A DNA stretch of 7,037 nt from Gammaproteobacteria bacterium (GTDB taxonomy: Bacteria; Pseudomonadota; Gammaproteobacteria; QNFN01), in assembly GCA_003645555.1 (NCBI GenBank), contig QNFN01000097.1, positions 1-7,037 on the forward strand. Reading direction: 5' to 3'. Position 1 is the first letter of the stretch. Each line of letters starts with the position of its first letter. Below the pieces are notes generated by a model. That model had not been told where the DNA came from. It ran no database searches and saw only the letters and a program-made list of their open reading frames with translations. Shown one piece after another: positions 5,071 to 7,037 of this stretch. The position numbers were made by a program, and so were the translations under genes.

Positions 5071-6759
5071 GCGGGTGACGTCGACGTGCAGCGTCAGTTT
5101 CTGACCCGGGTGAAGCAGGTTGCTGCTACCGAGGTTGTTCCAGCGGCGCAGGTCACGGATGCGGACCTTGAAGCGCGCGGAGATGGTCGACAGCGAGTCT
5201 CCCGGGCGCACGGTGTAGCGGATCGACTGCAACTTGGCCGTGCGTGTCGGCGCACTGCCAGCCGGCTGGGCTTGCGACGGCAACCAGACCGAAAGCTTGC
5301 GACCGATGGCCAGAGTGTCCCCAGGTGCCATGCTGTTCCAGCCGGCGAGACGGCGGCTGCTGACGCCGTAGCGTCTCCCGATGCTCCACAGGCTTTCGCC
5401 GCTACGCACCGTGTGGGTCACCTTGCCTGATCCCGATTTGGGCGGTTTGCCCGCCCCTCTGATTTGGCGCTGGTTGGCACTCAGGACGTAGCTGCTGGCC
5501 GGTTTCGAGGCGATCGGGATCAGCAGGTGGTGGCCGGCACGGATCAGGTTGCCATCGAGCTGGTTGACCTGTCTCAGCACGGCCGGTGTGGTGTGGTAGC
5601 GGCGGGCGATTACGCCAAGGTTCTCGCCCGGGCGGATCTTGTGACGTCGCCAATGCAACAGGCCGTTCGGATCAAGGGCCGCCAGTTCGGTGCGGAAGGT
5701 TGGTGCACGCTCGAGTGGCAGCAGGAGACGATGGGGTCCGTCCGGGTCGGTCGCCCAGCGATTGAAGCCAGGGTTGAGCCGGTACAACTCATCGACGCTT
5801 ATGCCGGCGAGGTCGGCTGCACGAGCGAGGTCGATCTGGCTGCCGGTCTCGACCTCGGTCAGGACCGGAGTGTCGTCGATCGTGGACAGGGTCAGGCCGA
5901 ATGTTTCGGGCTGACCGAACACGGCGCTGACGGCGAGCAACTTGGGCACGTAGGCGGTGGTTTCGCGCGGCAGCTTCAGAGACCAGAAGTCGATTGGCTT
6001 GCCGGCCTTGCGGTTGCGCTTGACCGCACGCATGACCGTACCTTCGCCAGCGTTGTAAGCGGCGAGCGAGAGCAGCCAGTCACCGTTGAAATCACGGTTG
6101 AGCTTCTCGAGGTAGTCGAGCGCGGCGGTTGTCGCCGCCTTGACGTCTCGGCGTCCGTCATACCACCAGTTCTGTTTCAGGCCGTACATACGCCCGGTGG
6201 ACGGGATGAATTGCCACAGCCCGGCCGCGCGGCCGTGGGAGTAGGCAAACGGCTGGAAGGCACTCTCCACCACCGGCAACAGTGCAATCTCGCCCGGCAT
6301 GCCGCGCGCCTCGACCTCTTCGACGATCAGGTAGAGGTAGGGACGGGCACGCTCGATCACCCGGTCGAGGTAGTCGGGGCGTTTGACCAGCCAGGTGCGC
6401 TCGCGCAGGGCGCGTGGGTGGTCGCTGTCGGGCAAGGCGTAGGTCGCCGCGATACGGCCGATCAGGTCACGTGGAGCGGCAGGCGTAGCCGGGGTGGAAG
6501 GCGGCGGGATAGCCACCTGTTCGTCAGAGAGGTCACTCGCGATGTCCACCAGCTTTGGTGGCGATTCGGTAGCGGCCCCAAGCGCCATGGCATCGACGCT
6601 ACGTGGCGCAAGCGCGGGATCTACGCCGGCCTGGCTCACGGTAACCGGCTGGGTTGCCATGGAGGTCTGGTCACCGCTGCGTTCAGGGGGCATGGCGCAG
6701 CTGCCGAGAAGCAGCAACACGGGTGCGAGCAGGGCCCGGCTGGATCTATGCGGTGACAA
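5053..6759 (-). CDS. mltD: MltD-like lytic transglycosylase lipoprotein, three LysM domains
   Basis: A peptidoglycan-cleaving enzyme that cuts the MurNAc-GlcNAc bond to give 1,6-anhydro ends, probably lipid-anchored on the periplasmic side of the outer membrane. Residues 1-20 are a lipoprotein signal ending in lipobox LGSC, with Cys21 the likely lipidated residue. A low-complexity, Pro/Ala-rich linker runs to about residue 95. The SLT core (about 130-260) has catalytic Glu165 in PVVESAFQP, AAGLWQFIPSTGR (178-190) and SLAAYNAGEG (231-240). Three LysM peptidoglycan-binding domains follow at about 372-416, 448-493 and 513-558; E. coli MltD has 452 residues and two. The only in-frame start giving a full signal peptide is TTG 6759; no ATG or GTG precedes it. 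The ribosome site is weak. A sigma70-like promoter lies 35 bases upstream. Confidence 0.93.
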   Translation of the reverse strand: MSPHRSSRALLAPVLLLLGSCAMPPERSGDQTSMATQPVTVSQAGVDPALAPRSVDAMALGAATESPPKLVDIASDLSDEQVAIPPPSTPATPAAPRDLIGRIAATYALPDSDHPRALRERTWLVKRPDYLDRVIERARPYLYLIVEEVEARGMPGEIALLPVVESAFQPFAYSHGRAAGLWQFIPSTGRMYGLKQNWWYDGRRDVKAATTAALDYLEKLNRDFNGDWLLSLAAYNAGEGTVMRAVKRNRKAGKPIDFWSLKLPRETTAYVPKLLAVSAVFGQPETFGLTLSTIDDTPVLTEVETGSQIDLARAADLAGISVDELYRLNPGFNRWATDPDGPHRLLLPLERAPTFRTELAALDPNGLLHWRRHKIRPGENLGVIARRYHTTPAVLRQVNQLDGNLIRAGHHLLIPIASKPASSYVLSANQRQIRGAGKPPKSGSGKVTHTVRSGESLWSIGRRYGVSSRRLAGWNSMAPGDTLAIGRKLSVWLPSQAQPAGSAPTRTAKLQSIRYTVRPGDSLSTISARFKVRIRDLRRWNNLGSSNLLHPGQKLTLHVDVTRQASTR

Positions 6760-6793
6760 GGTGATAGTCTCGTAAGCTTATGATTATACTTGG

Positions 6794-6822
6794 ATAATAC
6801 AGACTTTATCGGCTCTGGTCAA
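6794..6822 (-). promoter_or_regulatory. Sigma70-type promoter of the mltD gene
   Basis: Read on the minus strand, TTGACC (6822-6817) is followed after exactly 17 bases by TATTAT (6799-6794). Each box matches the sigma70 consensus at five of six positions. The predicted RNA start, near 6787, gives a leader of about 27 bases before the TTG start codon. A second -10-like box, TATAAT (6788-6783), lies just downstream but has no matching -35. The local A/T richness contrasts with the surrounding GC-rich sequence. Confidence 0.65.
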
Positions 6823-6860
6823 TGGTTTAGTGGGGTCGAAGATCGAAATCGTGAACCCGG

Positions 6861-7037
6861 TCACGCTTTGCCGGAAGATTTGCGGCCATCCAAGCGCAGG
6901 TGATCGAGGCGGATGCCGCTGCGGGCGAGGACACCCAGCGCCAGCAGGGTGGTGGGCAGGTACTGGATGGCGTGCATGACCAGTGCGGTGGCCAAGGCCT
7001 GTTCGGGGGGTACGTCGAACCAGCCCAGCGCGAGCAC
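6861..7037 (-). CDS. C-terminal end of a YbhN/UPF0104 flippase-like membrane protein
   Basis: Only the last 58 codons and the TGA stop (6863-6861) are inside the window; the gene enters from the right edge. The visible peptide has a hydrophobic helix with HAIQYLPTTLLALGVLAR and ends in a short basic tail, GRKSSGKA. A helix reading roughly H-x-I/L-Q-Y/F-L-P-x-T-L-L-x-L is what I associate with the last membrane segment of the lysylphosphatidylglycerol synthase-type/UPF0104 (YbhN) family, which includes flippase-like proteins. With so little sequence the assignment is tentative. The gene lies upstream of mltD on the same strand with 101 bp between them, but mltD has its own promoter, so a shared operon is not required. 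Confidence 0.6.
   Translation of the reverse strand: MLALGWFDVPPEQALATALVMHAIQYLPTTLLALGVLARSGIRLDHLRLDGRKSSGKA

Noticed and set aside
5464..6756. 430-codon plus-strand open frame antisense to mltD
   Set aside because: The minus strand encodes a full lipoprotein transglycosylase with SLT and LysM motifs; the antisense frame has no recognisable motif.

Overview
The window looks like chromosomal DNA from a GC-rich proteobacterium, most likely a gammaproteobacterium. The evidence is a three-LysM MltD-type lytic transglycosylase lipoprotein, a RarD-type EamA permease, and strong G/C bias at third codon positions with long antisense open frames. The genus cannot be read from the sequence. I see no phage, plasmid, CRISPR, tRNA or rRNA signal.

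Layout, left to right. Positions 1-486 hold no gene I can support. They contain two hairpins, a 159-bp repeat element (copy A, 171-329) flanked by a perfect 4-bp TTCA duplication, and a structured leader. Next is a plus-strand Ser/Thr protein kinase fused to a C-terminal cyclic-nucleotide-binding domain (487-1770). It converges on a minus-strand RarD-like permease (1839-2738), with a GC-rich hairpin between the stop codons. The 415-bp gap upstream of rarD is filled by a second 159-bp repeat (copy B, 2760-2918), a decayed third copy (copy C, about 2923-3084), and a long hairpin (3093-3130) that probably terminates the next gene. That gene is a minus-strand 3-hydroxyisobutyrate dehydrogenase-family reductase (3154-4044). 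It is divergent, across 92 bp, from a plus-strand isocitrate lyase/PEP mutase-family C-C lyase (4137-5033). The lyase converges with a minus-strand MltD-like lipoprotein (5053-6759), which has a recognisable sigma70-type promoter. The right edge carries the last 58 codons of a minus-strand membrane protein resembling the YbhN/UPF0104 flippase-like family.

How the parts work together. The reductase/lyase pair is the only set that suggests a shared pathway (oxidation or reduction of a beta-hydroxy acid plus cleavage of a 2-hydroxy or 2-oxo acid). The kinase suggests cAMP- or cGMP-responsive phosphorylation, but no cyclase or substrate is nearby. MltD and the flippase-like protein both act at the envelope, but MltD has its own promoter.

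The least ordinary signal is the repeat family. Copies A and B have the same length, and their terminal inverted repeats differ at four left-end positions that are each matched by a complementary change at the right end. All three copies keep one reading frame open, starting with ATG just inside the left end. No transposase is present, so they look like non-autonomous (MITE-like) elements with a 4-bp target, or a structured repeat with a constrained interior.
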